From positions 1 to 32,189 of the forward strand of contig JANPEZ010000092.1 in the NCBI GenBank assembly GCA_031423155.1: DNA of 32,189 bases, given 5' to 3'. Source of the stretch: JANPEZ01 sp031423155 (GTDB lineage: Bacteria > Actinomycetota > UBA4738 > HRBIN12). The translations under genes were made by a program, and so were the position numbers. Each line of letters opens with the position of its first letter. The stretch's first letter is position 1. Under the pieces are notes generated by a model. That model was not told the origin of the DNA and ran no database searches. It saw only the letters and a list, made by a program, of their open reading frames with translations. Of this stretch, positions 7,693-14,905 are shown one piece after another.

Positions 7693-8045
7693 GTCTTCTT
7701 CTCCTTCTTGGTCTCGGACTTGGAATCGGACTTCGACTTGGGTTCGGACTTGGCAGGCTCGGCCTTGGTCTCCGGGGCCTTCTCGCTCTTGGACTCGGAG
7801 GACTCGGATCTCTCGGCGGCGGTCTTCTCCGGCTTCTTGTCTCCCGAAGTCGTTGTCGAGGAAGGCTTCTTGCGGCTGTCGGTCGCGTAGAACCCCGAGC
7901 CCTTGAACGAGATGGCTGCCGCGTGGAAGACCTTGCGCAGCTCGCCGCCGCACTCGGGGCAGATGGTCATCGAATCGTCCTTCATAGATTGGACGATCTC
8001 GAAGACGTGGCCGCAGTCCCTGCAGGCGTACTCGTAGGTGGGCAT
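7689..8045 (-). CDS. FmdB-family zinc-ribbon protein with long charged tail
   Basis: A 118-residue protein starting at ATG 8045. Residues 1-50 are a canonical FmdB zinc ribbon: MPTYEYACRDCGHVFE then MTICPECGGELRKVF, giving two CxxC pairs for one zinc, followed by FKGSGFYATDSRKK. The remaining ~60 residues are low-complexity Lys/Ser/Glu/Pro (repeats like SKSEKAPETKAEPAKSEPKSKSDSKSE), probably disordered. FmdB proteins were first linked to amidase/formamidase operons as possible regulators; their role is unclear. A -10-like TATACT lies 9 nt before the start on the - strand (8060-8055), so this may be the first gene of the fmdB-mtnP-57aa-cpaB-uppP operon. Confidence 0.88.
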   Translation of the reverse strand: MPTYEYACRDCGHVFEIVQSMKDDSMTICPECGGELRKVFHAAAISFKGSGFYATDSRKKPSSTTTSGDKKPEKTAAERSESSESKSEKAPETKAEPAKSEPKSKSDSKSETKKEKKT

Positions 8046-8054
8046 GACCCGGGA

Positions 8055-8060
8055 AGTATA
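8055..8060 (-). promoter_or_regulatory. Candidate -10 box for the fmdB-mtnP operon
   Basis: TATACT on the - strand, 9 nt from the fmdB ATG, would give an almost leaderless transcript. It lies in the 67-nt divergent gap shared with galU. No convincing -35 was seen. Confidence 0.4.
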
Positions 8061-8112
8061 CGGAGGGTCCTGCGCGGCCTTACACTGCCGGGTCCGCGCT
8101 TGAGGAGGCTTC

Positions 8113-8991
8113 GTGAAGGTCAGGAAAGCGGTCATCCCGGCGGCGGGACTCGGCACCCGGTTCCTGCCGGCGACCAAGGCCCAGCCCAAAGAGATGCTCC
8201 CCGTCGTCGACACGCCCTCGATCCAGTACGTCGTCGAGGAGGCCGCCCGCGCGGGCCTGACGGACATCCTCATCATCACCGGCCGCGGCAAGCGATCCAT
8301 CGAGGACCACTTCGACCGCTCCTTCGAGCTCGAATATTTCCTGGAGACCAAGGGCAAGCTCGAGGAGCTGAAGCAGGTGCGCGCGATCAGCGAGATCGCC
8401 TCTATCCACTTCATCCGCCAGCGCGATCCGCTCGGGCTCGGACACGCCGTCGCCGTCTCCGAGCAGCACATGGGCGGCGAGCCGTTCGTCGTTCTGCTGG
8501 GCGATGACCTCATCGCTGAGTCGACCCCGCTGCTCGACGAGATGCTCAAGGTCTACGAGAAGTACGGCCACAGCGTCATCGCCGTCCAGGAGGTCTCGCG
8601 CGAGAACATCTCCCACTACGGCTGTATCGAGCCCGATTTCGTCGACGACAACCTGGCCCGCGTCGTCTCGATAGTCGAGAAGCCCACCCCGGAGGAGGCG
8701 CCCTCGACGCTTGCGGCCATCGGCCGTTACGTTTTCACACCGGAGATCTTCGACGCCCTGCGGAAGACCGAGCCCGGCCGCGGCGGCGAGATCCAACTCA
8801 CCGATGCGATCAACCTGCTCGCGCAGGAGCAGGCGGTCTACGCCTATCGTTTCGAGGAGGGCCGCTACGACGTCGGCAACAAGCTCGACTACCTCAAGGC
8901 CACCGTGGAGATGGCCATCGACCGCGACGACGTCGGCGCCGACTTCCGCAAGTACCTCGCCGAACTGGTCCAGCGCAAGCGCCTCATCTAG
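8113..8991 (+). CDS. galU: UTP--glucose-1-phosphate uridylyltransferase
   Basis: A 292-residue cytoplasmic enzyme making UDP-glucose from UTP and glucose-1-phosphate for surface sugars. It starts at GTG 8113 behind GAGGAGG at 8102-8108. The N-terminus carries the nucleotidyltransferase signature AAGLGTRFLPATKAQPKEML, followed by QYVVEEAARAG, the acidic VLLGDDL metal-binding motif, and VSIVEKPTPEEAPS. EIQLTDAINLL and YDVGNKLDYLKA are typical GalU C-terminal segments. Its length fits the family. The order galU then glp/moeA is a well-known actinobacterial neighbourhood. Confidence 0.95.
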   Translation: MKVRKAVIPAAGLGTRFLPATKAQPKEMLPVVDTPSIQYVVEEAARAGLTDILIITGRGKRSIEDHFDRSFELEYFLETKGKLEELKQVRAISEIASIHFIRQRDPLGLGHAVAVSEQHMGGEPFVVLLGDDLIAESTPLLDEMLKVYEKYGHSVIAVQEVSRENISHYGCIEPDFVDDNLARVVSIVEKPTPEEAPSTLAAIGRYVFTPEIFDALRKTEPGRGGEIQLTDAINLLAQEQAVYAYRFEEGRYDVGNKLDYLKATVEMAIDRDDVGADFRKYLAELVQRKRLI

Positions 8992-9063
8992 CCCGAGATG
9001 CGTCGGGCGAAGGAACTTCCGAAGGAGCAGAGGGCCTTCGTGAGAGCGGTCGCGGCGGGCTGA
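8991..9063 (+). other. galU-glp gap: short hairpin and possible 21-residue reading frame
   Basis: Just after the galU stop, GCCCGA (8991-8996) and TCGGGC (9003-9008) can form a 6-bp stem, a weak terminator candidate without a T-run. An ATG at 8998 opens a 21-codon frame (MRRAKELPKEQRAFVRAVAAG) ending in TGA at 9061. No good ribosome binding site is apparent, so it is not called as a gene. Confidence 0.2.
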
Positions 9064-9074
9064 GCCTGCCCCGG

Positions 9075-9080
9075 TAGACT
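9075..9080 (+). promoter_or_regulatory. Candidate -10 box for leaderless glp/moeA
   Basis: TAGACT lies exactly 7 nt before the ATG at 9088, and no Shine-Dalgarno sequence fits between. Transcription would start at or next to the A of the start codon. Confidence 0.5.
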
Positions 9081-9087
9081 CCCCCTC

Positions 9088-10347
9088 ATGGCCGACCAGC
9101 ACGTTCACGACCACGATTCCCCCGAGGGCCTCATCTCCGTCGAGGATGCGCAGGAGAAGGTCCTGTCTCAGATCCACCCGCTGGCCGCGCTCCAACTTCC
9201 CCTGGCCGAGGCTTACGGATGCGTGCTGGCCGAGGACATCGTCGCGACGAGCGACCTGCCCGAGTTCGCGTCCTCGGCGATGGACGGGTTCGCGGTCCGC
9301 AGCGCCGACGTTGCCACCGCAACCCCCGGCACGCCCGTCGAACTCAAGATCGTCGGGCGCGCTCTGATCGGCCGCCGCCCCGAATCCACCGTTGGCGGGG
9401 CAGAAGCGGTCCGCATCGCGACGGGTGCCCCGGTCCCGGCCGGAGCCGACACCATCGTTCCGATCGAGAACTGCGAGGTACTCGGAGAGACCGTCCGTTT
9501 CATCGACGGGCCGGAGCATGGGCGGCACATCCGGCCCGCAGGCGAGGACGTCCGTGCCGGTTCGATCCTCATCCAGGAGGGGAAGCGCCTCGGCGCACCC
9601 GAACTCGGACTCCTGGCGAATGCGGGCTTTCCCCATCCGCTGGTGCACCCGCGCCCGCGCGTGATCGTGCTTTCTACCGGCGACGAGTTGATCCCACCGA
9701 CCGAGACGCCCGAGTTCGGCCAGATCCGCGACTCGAACGCCTACACGATCTTCGGAGCCCTGCGCGATGCCGGCGCGATGCCCGTCCTTGCCGGGATCGT
9801 CCGCGACGACATCGACCAGCTCAAAGAGACCGTCTTCAACTATCTGATCCAGGCCGACGCGTTCATCTCCTCTGGGGGCGTCTCGGTCGGCGAGCGCGAC
9901 GTGGTCAAGGCCGCCTTCTTCAAGAGGGGCGATCTGGACTTCTACAAGGTAGCCATGCAGCCCGGCATGCCTCAGGGTTTCGGCCATATAGAAGGAAAGC
10001 CGTTCTTCGGCCTGCCGGGCAATCCGGTCAGCGTCTTCGTCAGTTTCGAACTGTTCATCCGTCCGGCGATCATGAAGATGATGGGCCGCAAGGTGATCGG
10101 GCGCCCCGAGATCTCGGCGACCCTCACGGAAGACGTCAGCGGACCCAAGGGCAAGACGCAGTTCGCGCGGGTACTGGTCCAGCGAGGAGACGACGGCTGG
10201 ACCGCGGCCCCGACGGGCGCCCGCGGCTCGAACCTGATCTCCACGGTGTCGCGGGCCAACGGCCTGGCTGTGATCCCCGCCGGGACGGCTACCGCCTACG
10301 CGGGCGAGAAGGTACGCGTCATGGTGTTCCGCTCCTCGGAGGATTGA
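9088..10347 (+). CDS. moeA: Molybdopterin molybdotransferase MoeA / gephyrin-like Glp
   Basis: A 419-residue protein. MoeA inserts molybdate into adenylylated molybdopterin. Domain order is typical: an N-terminal region with SAMDGFAVRSAD and ATGAPVPAGADTIVPIE, a central MPT-binding domain with STGDELIPP, the ISSGGVSVGERD loop and GLPGNPVS, and a C-terminal beta domain (AAPTGARGSNLISTVSRANGLAVIPAG). In Corynebacteriales and relatives the homologue next to galU (Glp) has been recruited to the divisome, working with a membrane partner called GlpR/SepX; a SepX-like gene is 1.8 kb downstream here. As moaC follows directly, this copy may serve cofactor synthesis, division, or both. A histidine-rich start (DQHVHDHD) is notable. 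Confidence 0.93.
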   Translation: MADQHVHDHDSPEGLISVEDAQEKVLSQIHPLAALQLPLAEAYGCVLAEDIVATSDLPEFASSAMDGFAVRSADVATATPGTPVELKIVGRALIGRRPESTVGGAEAVRIATGAPVPAGADTIVPIENCEVLGETVRFIDGPEHGRHIRPAGEDVRAGSILIQEGKRLGAPELGLLANAGFPHPLVHPRPRVIVLSTGDELIPPTETPEFGQIRDSNAYTIFGALRDAGAMPVLAGIVRDDIDQLKETVFNYLIQADAFISSGGVSVGERDVVKAAFFKRGDLDFYKVAMQPGMPQGFGHIEGKPFFGLPGNPVSVFVSFELFIRPAIMKMMGRKVIGRPEISATLTEDVSGPKGKTQFARVLVQRGDDGWTAAPTGARGSNLISTVSRANGLAVIPAGTATAYAGEKVRVMVFRSSED

Positions 10348-10348
10348 T

Positions 10349-10816
10349 TTGGGCGATCAGTCCGGAGCCGACGGCATCACCCGGATAGTCGAGGTCGGAG
10401 CGAAGCCCGAGACCGATCGTGTCGCGGTTGCCGAGTGCTGGCTCTCGACGACCCCCGAGGCCGTCGCGAACCTGGTCGCCGGCACCAAGAAGGGCTCTCC
10501 GCTGGAGACCGCCAAGGTAGCCGGCATCATCGGGGTCAAGAAGACCCCCGAGCTGCTGCCTCACTGTCACCCCCTGCGTATCACCGGAGCCGAGGTGGAA
10601 CTTGAGCCCGACGCCGAGGCGGGCAAGATCCGGGTTCAGACGACCGTTCGGGCCACGGACCGCACGGGAGTCGAGATGGAAGCTCTGACGGCGGCCGCCG
10701 TCGCGGCGCTGAGCCTGTACGACACCGCCAAGGCCTTCGACCGGGCCGCCCATATAGAAGGACTGAGGCTGCTGTCGAAATCGGGCGGCAACTCCGGCGA
10801 CTACCGCGCCGGGTAA
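10349..10816 (+). CDS. moaC: Cyclic pyranopterin monophosphate synthase MoaC
   Basis: A 155-residue enzyme of molybdenum cofactor synthesis, turning 3',8-cyclo-GTP from MoaA into cyclic pyranopterin monophosphate. It starts at TTG 10349, one base after the moeA stop, behind GGAGG at 10338-10342. Diagnostic stretches are KVAGIIGVKKTPELLPHCHPL (active-site His pair and Lys), VRATDRTGVEMEALTAAAVAA and LTIYD-like SLYDTAKAFDR. Length is typical. It is coupled to moeA. The oxidoreductase at 1176 is one possible user of the cofactor. Confidence 0.94.
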   Translation: MGDQSGADGITRIVEVGAKPETDRVAVAECWLSTTPEAVANLVAGTKKGSPLETAKVAGIIGVKKTPELLPHCHPLRITGAEVELEPDAEAGKIRVQTTVRATDRTGVEMEALTAAAVAALSLYDTAKAFDRAAHIEGLRLLSKSGGNSGDYRAG

Positions 10817-10841
10817 CGCTTGTCGGGCGCCCTGGGCCAAC

Positions 10842-10847
10842 TATCGT
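10842..10847 (+). promoter_or_regulatory. Candidate -10 box for leaderless RTX protein gene
   Basis: TATCGT lies exactly 7 nt before the GTG at 10855 with no Shine-Dalgarno between them, matching the spacing at glp and the L,D-transpeptidase gene. Confidence 0.45.
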
Positions 10848-10854
10848 TCGACGG

Positions 10855-12036
10855 GTGAAGTTCAGGGTCGTCCTCGCTGTCTCTCTGATCGCTTCGACGG
10901 GTGCACCGGCGCTTCCGGCGCTCGCGGGTTCGCCGGGTTGCACGATCGAGGGCACGCGCCACGCAGACGTCCTTACGGGCGGCTCCTCCGACGACGTCAT
11001 ATGCGGCTTCGGAGGATCGGACCTGATCCTCGGCCGCCTGGGCAACGACACGCTGAGGGGCGGCGGCGGCGCGGACACCCTGGTCGGCGGCGAGGGTGAC
11101 GACGTTCTGGACGGGGGAGCCGGTGCCGATGCCGTCTCCTACGCCCGCTCCGAGGCGGCCGTGGCGGCAAGCCTGGACTCGGGCGTCGCCACAGGTGAGG
11201 GGTCGGACACTCTGATCGGAGCCGAGGCAGTGATCGGGTCCGCGAACCCCGACCGGATCGAGGGCTCCTCCGCTGGGGATCGCCTTATCGGCGGAGATGG
11301 CCGGGACCAGATCGAGGGACTCGGCGGTGACGACACCCTCATAGGAGGCGAGGGAGTGAACTCGCTGTCCGCCGGCCCGGGCGTCGATAGCTGCGTTCAG
11401 CAGCGAGGAACCACTGCCTCTTGCGAGCGTCACTGGCTACCCGTCGTGTTCGCGCGAGCCCGCGGCCTCGAGCTGTACGAACCGGCCGCCGACCCCGTGG
11501 CGATCACCTATCACGAGTCGCTGTTCGGTTCGGCAGTGCCGCTGCGACCCCTCGGTCATCTCATCGTCAACGCCAATCCCGGAAAGTTCACGGCTCCGCC
11601 GACGACCCCAGGACCCGGATACATCGTCATGGACTCCCGGGGGCGGCCCACCCCCGCGACGTCGGCCTCCGATGAGGTCCTGCGGTCTCGGACGAAGGTC
11701 CTTTCGCCGGTCACCGGGGTGGTCGAGAGCGTCACCGAGTACAGCCTCTACTGCGTGACCCCCGACATCCGGGTCGTGATCCGGCCGGATGATGCGCCGG
11801 AGATGACGGTCCTGTTGCTTCACCTCAAGAACATCAGGGTCGCCGAGGGAGACAGGGTCGTCTACTCCGACACGGTGATCGGGATCCCCCGGGGGTTCAG
11901 CTGGAGAGACCAGACCGACGGCTACGTGGCCGGGGGCCATCCGCACATGCACGTGGAGGTTGAGCGGGATGGATCCAGCCCCCTGCCCGGGTGCCGGTAC
12001 TCCGGACGAGCGGCGCGGAGTATCTGGACCGAGTAA
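10855..12036 (+). CDS. Secreted RTX calcium-binding protein with degenerate M23-like C-terminal domain
   Basis: A 393-residue protein starting at GTG 10855. A Sec signal peptide covers about residues 1-24. Residues ~30-105 and ~140-175 hold RTX-type nonapeptides (GGGGADTLVGGEGDDVLDGG; GGDGRDQIEGLGGDDTLIGG) that fold as a calcium-binding beta roll. The C-terminal half (about 195-393) resembles a LytM/M23 beta-sheet domain: LSPVTGVVESV, VLLLHLKNIRVAEGDRVVYSDTVIG, and GGHPHMHVEVE, which is like the HxH zinc motif. The usual first zinc histidine/aspartate motif is not evident, so the domain may be inactive or carbohydrate/wall-binding. It likely acts outside the cell, at the wall. Confidence is high for signal and RTX, moderate for M23. 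Confidence 0.8.
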   Translation: MKFRVVLAVSLIASTGAPALPALAGSPGCTIEGTRHADVLTGGSSDDVICGFGGSDLILGRLGNDTLRGGGGADTLVGGEGDDVLDGGAGADAVSYARSEAAVAASLDSGVATGEGSDTLIGAEAVIGSANPDRIEGSSAGDRLIGGDGRDQIEGLGGDDTLIGGEGVNSLSAGPGVDSCVQQRGTTASCERHWLPVVFARARGLELYEPAADPVAITYHESLFGSAVPLRPLGHLIVNANPGKFTAPPTTPGPGYIVMDSRGRPTPATSASDEVLRSRTKVLSPVTGVVESVTEYSLYCVTPDIRVVIRPDDAPEMTVLLLHLKNIRVAEGDRVVYSDTVIGIPRGFSWRDQTDGYVAGGHPHMHVEVERDGSSPLPGCRYSGRAARSIWTE

Positions 12037-12091
12037 CAGCTACTCGGCCCTTGTGAAAAAGTTCTCGGAATCACACGGATGTTCTTTCCAG

Positions 12092-12107
12092 GCACCATAT
12101 GTGGTGC
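12092..12107. repeat. Inverted repeat GCACCA-TATG-TGGTGC
   Basis: A perfect 6-bp inverted repeat with a 4-nt centre lies in the 135-nt gap before the SepX-like gene. It could be a small hairpin ending the RTX gene's transcript or an operator; there is no T-run after it. Nothing else is clear in this gap except a CAGGAGG ribosome binding site at 12157-12163. Confidence 0.3.
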
Positions 12108-12171
12108 TACGGTCCCTACCCAGCCTAGATGTGGTGTCGCCCCGGACATCTACCGGCAGGAGGCTGGGCAA

Positions 12172-12762
12172 GTGGAGTGGCTGCTGCTCGGAGCGTTAGG
12201 CATGATGTGGGTCGCGTTGCTCCTCCCATCGGAGAGGCGGCGCGCTTCCCCCTCGACGAGCGTCGGGGATTTCGAGCGCAGGATGGAGCTATTGGCACAG
12301 GCTGAAACGCACGGCGGGCCCGGTCGCTGGATCGTCACTCCTCGCAAGGGGATGCGGTTCGTCGGCCCGGCGGAACGCCACAAGGCCCGCGCCCGCGAGC
12401 GCCGTCGCAAGGTTCTCGTCTTCCTGCTCGAGGCGATAGGCCTGACGTTCCTGATCGGTCTGGTCCCTCCGCTGCGTGTGATATGGACGTTGACCGCTGT
12501 GTTCGCTCTGCTGCTCGGCGCCTACATGTATCTGCTGGTTTCGATCAAACATCGCGCGCCGCAGACGGCTCACGAACGCACGGCAGCCGTTAACGCCGAG
12601 CCTCGTCCCTCTCGCGCGCTTCAAGCCCGACACGTCGCCGGCAGCATGACCGGCTGGACACGTCAGACCTTCAACGGTCTGGGTTCCCTCGGCGAGGGCG
12701 ATTCGGTCCATGTCGTGGTTCGCACCGCCGCCGCTTCAGACGTCGGCCTCGCCGGCTTCTAG
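12172..12762 (+). CDS. SepX/GlpR-like divisome membrane protein
   Basis: A 196-residue protein starting at GTG 12172 behind CAGGAGG (8-nt spacing). Layout: one N-terminal membrane helix (residues ~2-17) ending in WVALLLPSERRR, then SVGDFERRMELLAQ, a basic linker (RHKARARERRRK), two closely spaced helices (~85-125), and a polar tail of ~70 residues. The order of helix, LLP-xxx-RR, FxxxMxxL, basic stretch and a paired helix matches the actinobacterial SepX/GlpR group as I know it, a membrane protein that partners the gephyrin-like Glp at the division septum. Position in the galU-glp neighbourhood supports this. The match rests on layout and context, not on a catalytic motif. Confidence 0.6.
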   Translation: MEWLLLGALGMMWVALLLPSERRRASPSTSVGDFERRMELLAQAETHGGPGRWIVTPRKGMRFVGPAERHKARARERRRKVLVFLLEAIGLTFLIGLVPPLRVIWTLTAVFALLLGAYMYLLVSIKHRAPQTAHERTAAVNAEPRPSRALQARHVAGSMTGWTRQTFNGLGSLGEGDSVHVVVRTAAASDVGLAGF

Positions 12763-12800
12763 GCGCGTCTTAGGCCTCTGCTAGGCTTCCTTCCCACCCC

Positions 12801-12874
12801 GGGGGTGTAGCTCAGCCCGGTAGAGCGCTGCCTTCGCACGGCAGAGGTCAGGGGTTCAAATCCCCTCACCTCCA
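12801..12874 (+). tRNA. tRNA-Ala (anticodon CGC)
   Basis: A 74-nt cloverleaf. The acceptor stem GGGGGTG pairs with CACCTCC (one G-T), with discriminator A at 12874. The D arm is GCTC...GAGC, the anticodon arm CTGCC-TTCGCAC-GGCAG gives anticodon CGC for alanine codon GCG, and the T arm is AGGGG-TTCAAAT-CCCCT in form. CCA is not encoded. A TANNNT-like TAGGCT at 12782-12787 may be its -10 box. Confidence 0.95.
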
Positions 12875-12900
12875 CTCGGGAAACGCGGCAAGGAGTCGAG

Positions 12901-13111
12901 ATGATCGAGGTCACGTGCATGTGTGGCCACCAGGCTTTGGGCCCGCCGGTCGCGATCGACGTTGCCGCGGTCGTGGAACATAGCGTTCCGGCACCTGTCC
13001 TGGTTGGTCAAAGACGACGCGGCTGATCACGACGCGATCCCCGAGTGGGTCGAGTTCCTCAGCGCATACGAACCGGAGCCGTTCAGAGCCTTCGGAGGAC
13101 CTCCGGGTTAA
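12901..13111 (+). pseudogene. Small gene with probable frameshift
   Basis: An ATG at 12901 opens MIEVTCMCGHQALGPPVAIDVAAVV and stops at 13026. The +1 frame of the same stretch continues with WNIAFRHLSWLVKDD and DHDAIPEWVEFLSAYEPEPF to a TAA at 13109-13111. Each half looks coding where the other does not: the first has a CxC-type metal-like start, the second an acidic, Trp-containing helix. One base change in length near 12965-12990 would join them into a protein of about 69 residues. It may be a real pseudogene, a programmed shift or a sequencing error. I do not recognise the family. Confidence 0.5.
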
Positions 13112-13134
13112 GCGGTCGGACCCTGTTTCACGGT

Positions 13135-13140
13135 TACCAT
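13135..13140 (+). promoter_or_regulatory. Candidate -10 box for leaderless L,D-transpeptidase gene
   Basis: TACCAT lies exactly 7 nt before the ATG at 13148; no Shine-Dalgarno fits the gap. Confidence 0.5.
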
Positions 13141-13147
13141 CCCTCTC

Positions 13148-14326
13148 ATGAGGATCACGCGTGTTCTCGTCGTCGCCTCGTTCGTCGTCTTGGTTGCTGT
13201 GCAGCCCGCCTGGGCGGCCAAGCGCCACGATCGGGCGGCCCTGGCTGTTGCGGTGACGCTTGCGGCGGACCCGTCCAACGTACTGGCTGGGGAGTCGGTC
13301 TCCTTGTCGGGTGCCATCGATCCCGCTTCTGGGGGAGAAACCGTAGAGATCCGCGACTCGGCCGATACCCTCGTCGCGACCGCGGAGACGCGCGGTGACG
13401 GAACGTTCCAGACCTCGTTCGCACCGGGCGGCTCGCTCGAGCTCCATGCCGTCTGGCAAGCGCTGGTCAGTGCGCCGATAGATGTCGCCGTTCGCGCCGT
13501 CGTAGTCGTTCGCATCTCGAACGTGCGGCTCTTCGACGTCGCCGTTGCCACGGGGACGGCACTGCCCGTTAGACCCGGCGCTCCGGTTACCGTTCAGCTC
13601 CTGCACGCCGGCAGGGTGGTGGCGACCCGCTCGCCGGCGCAGGACTCGGCCGGAGCCTTCAGCACCACGTTCAAGATCGCCGATGCCGGAGGGTTCCGCG
13701 CGCGCGCGAGCTTCAGTGCTCCGGATCTGTTGAAGGGTACGGGTTCCAGCGCCCGACGGGCGACGCCTCTGCCCAGCATGCACGAGGGTGCTAGCAGCGA
13801 CTTCGTCGGCCTGCTGGAGCGCCGGCTCGTCGCCCTTCACTACCGGTTGATCCGCGTGAACGATTCCTTCGACTACCGCACCGGTGACGCCGTCATGGCC
13901 TTCCGCAAGGTGCAGGGGCTCAAGCGCACGAAGACGGTCACGCCGGTGGTATGGCGGGCGCTCGCTGATCCTCGCTCGCTCCCGCTCATCTCGACCTCTC
14001 GCGGGTTCCACATCGAGGTGGACCAGGTCCGCCAGGTACTGGCGACCGTACGCAACGGTCAGGTGAAGGCGATCATCCACGTTTCGACCGGCAAACCCTC
14101 CACTCCGACCCCCGACGGGAACTTCCGCGTGAACCGCAAGATCGCGGGCTACAGTCCTAATCTGCTGTACTACCCCAGCTACTTCGATGGGAACAGGGCT
14201 ATCCACGGCTGGCCGGAGGTGCCTTCGTACGCGGCCAGCCACGGCTGCACGCGCGTGCCCTATTGGACCGCGAAGTGGATCTTCGGTCTTGCGAAGTTGG
14301 GCACGAAGGTGATCGTCCACCACTAG
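13148..14326 (+). CDS. Secreted L,D-transpeptidase (YkuD) with peptidoglycan-binding domain
   Basis: A 392-residue exported enzyme that makes 3-3 cross-links or attaches groups to peptidoglycan. A signal peptide spans about residues 1-25 (ending PAWAA). Residues ~30-200 look like two Ig-like beta domains (VSLSGAIDPASGGETVEI; APVTVQLLHAGRVVATR). Residues ~215-275 are a PG-binding-1 domain (VGLLERRLVALHYRL ... AVMAFRKVQGLKRT). The YkuD domain fills ~285-392, with IHVSTGKPSTPTPDGNF and the catalytic HGC at His365-Gly366-Cys367 inside SYAASHGCTRVP. All key residues are present. It acts in the cell wall and shares the area with other division/wall genes. Confidence 0.93.
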   Translation: MRITRVLVVASFVVLVAVQPAWAAKRHDRAALAVAVTLAADPSNVLAGESVSLSGAIDPASGGETVEIRDSADTLVATAETRGDGTFQTSFAPGGSLELHAVWQALVSAPIDVAVRAVVVVRISNVRLFDVAVATGTALPVRPGAPVTVQLLHAGRVVATRSPAQDSAGAFSTTFKIADAGGFRARASFSAPDLLKGTGSSARRATPLPSMHEGASSDFVGLLERRLVALHYRLIRVNDSFDYRTGDAVMAFRKVQGLKRTKTVTPVVWRALADPRSLPLISTSRGFHIEVDQVRQVLATVRNGQVKAIIHVSTGKPSTPTPDGNFRVNRKIAGYSPNLLYYPSYFDGNRAIHGWPEVPSYAASHGCTRVPYWTAKWIFGLAKLGTKVIVHH

Positions 14327-14389
14327 GTCGTTGACCTGCGTGTTTTCCCCCAGGACAATCGCGGGACATCGGACCTACGAGGGGGGCTC

Positions 14390-14863
14390 ATGGACGGCGA
14401 CGCCAATGCTCGGATCTCTTACGGTGGAATAGCTGCAGGGATAGGCGGTCTGATCGGGCTGCTGGGCGTATCCGTCGGATGGTGGGAGTACACCCTGCGT
14501 ACATCCGGCGTGAGCGCGACCGTGAGCATCGACGGCACTGAGGATTGGACCGGCGCCGTGGCGATGGTCGCGAGCATAGCGGTGTTCGCTTTCGGCGGTG
14601 CGTTCGTGCTCCTGTCCGACAAGGGGATCCGCCGGTTCTGCTCCTTCGTCATCGCCCTGGGCGGTGTGGTGCTAGCGGCAGCAGCGATCGCGGGCACCGG
14701 TCGAGCCGACGAGGCGATCGGGACGCCGGGGCTCATCACCATCGTCGGGCCGGGAGCCGAGATCGCCAGAGGTGTGTCCTTCGGATTGTATGCGTCGGTA
14801 GTGGGTGGCATCTTCGGTATCGCCGCCGCCATCTTGGCCAACAGGCAACTCTCGGAGAGCTGA
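14390..14863 (+). CDS. Four-helix membrane protein, unknown function
   Basis: A 157-residue protein starting at ATG 14390 behind a GAGGGGGG ribosome binding site. It has about four membrane helices (near residues 12-32, 52-75, 80-100 and 125-150). The first loop contains VGWWEYTLRTSGVSATVSIDGTEDWTG in two parts, an extracytoplasmic Trp-containing segment. The pattern resembles small actinobacterial 'Trp-rich' membrane proteins, but I cannot name a family or function. It stands between the transpeptidase and the PLP protein, both same strand. Confidence 0.7.
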   Translation: MDGDANARISYGGIAAGIGGLIGLLGVSVGWWEYTLRTSGVSATVSIDGTEDWTGAVAMVASIAVFAFGGAFVLLSDKGIRRFCSFVIALGGVVLAAAAIAGTGRADEAIGTPGLITIVGPGAEIARGVSFGLYASVVGGIFGIAAAILANRQLSES

Positions 14864-14893
14864 CCGCCGGACGGGCCCGTCGGCACTCACGGA

Positions 14894-14899
14894 TAGGTT
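14894..14899 (+). promoter_or_regulatory. Candidate -10 box for leaderless PLP decarboxylase-like gene
   Basis: TAGGTT ends 6 nt before the ATG at 14906. No ribosome binding site is visible in the short gap. Confidence 0.4.
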
Positions 14900-14905
14900 G
14901 TCTCG

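Noticed and set aside
8080..9987. 635-codon open frame on the - strand
   Set aside because: It lies opposite galU and moeA, which both carry full family motifs; Asp/Leu/Val-rich composition is typical of an antisense shadow.
12092..12107. Inverted repeat as a fourth GntR operator
   Set aside because: Its sequence (GCACCA/TGGTGC) does not match GTCAACnGTnnAC.
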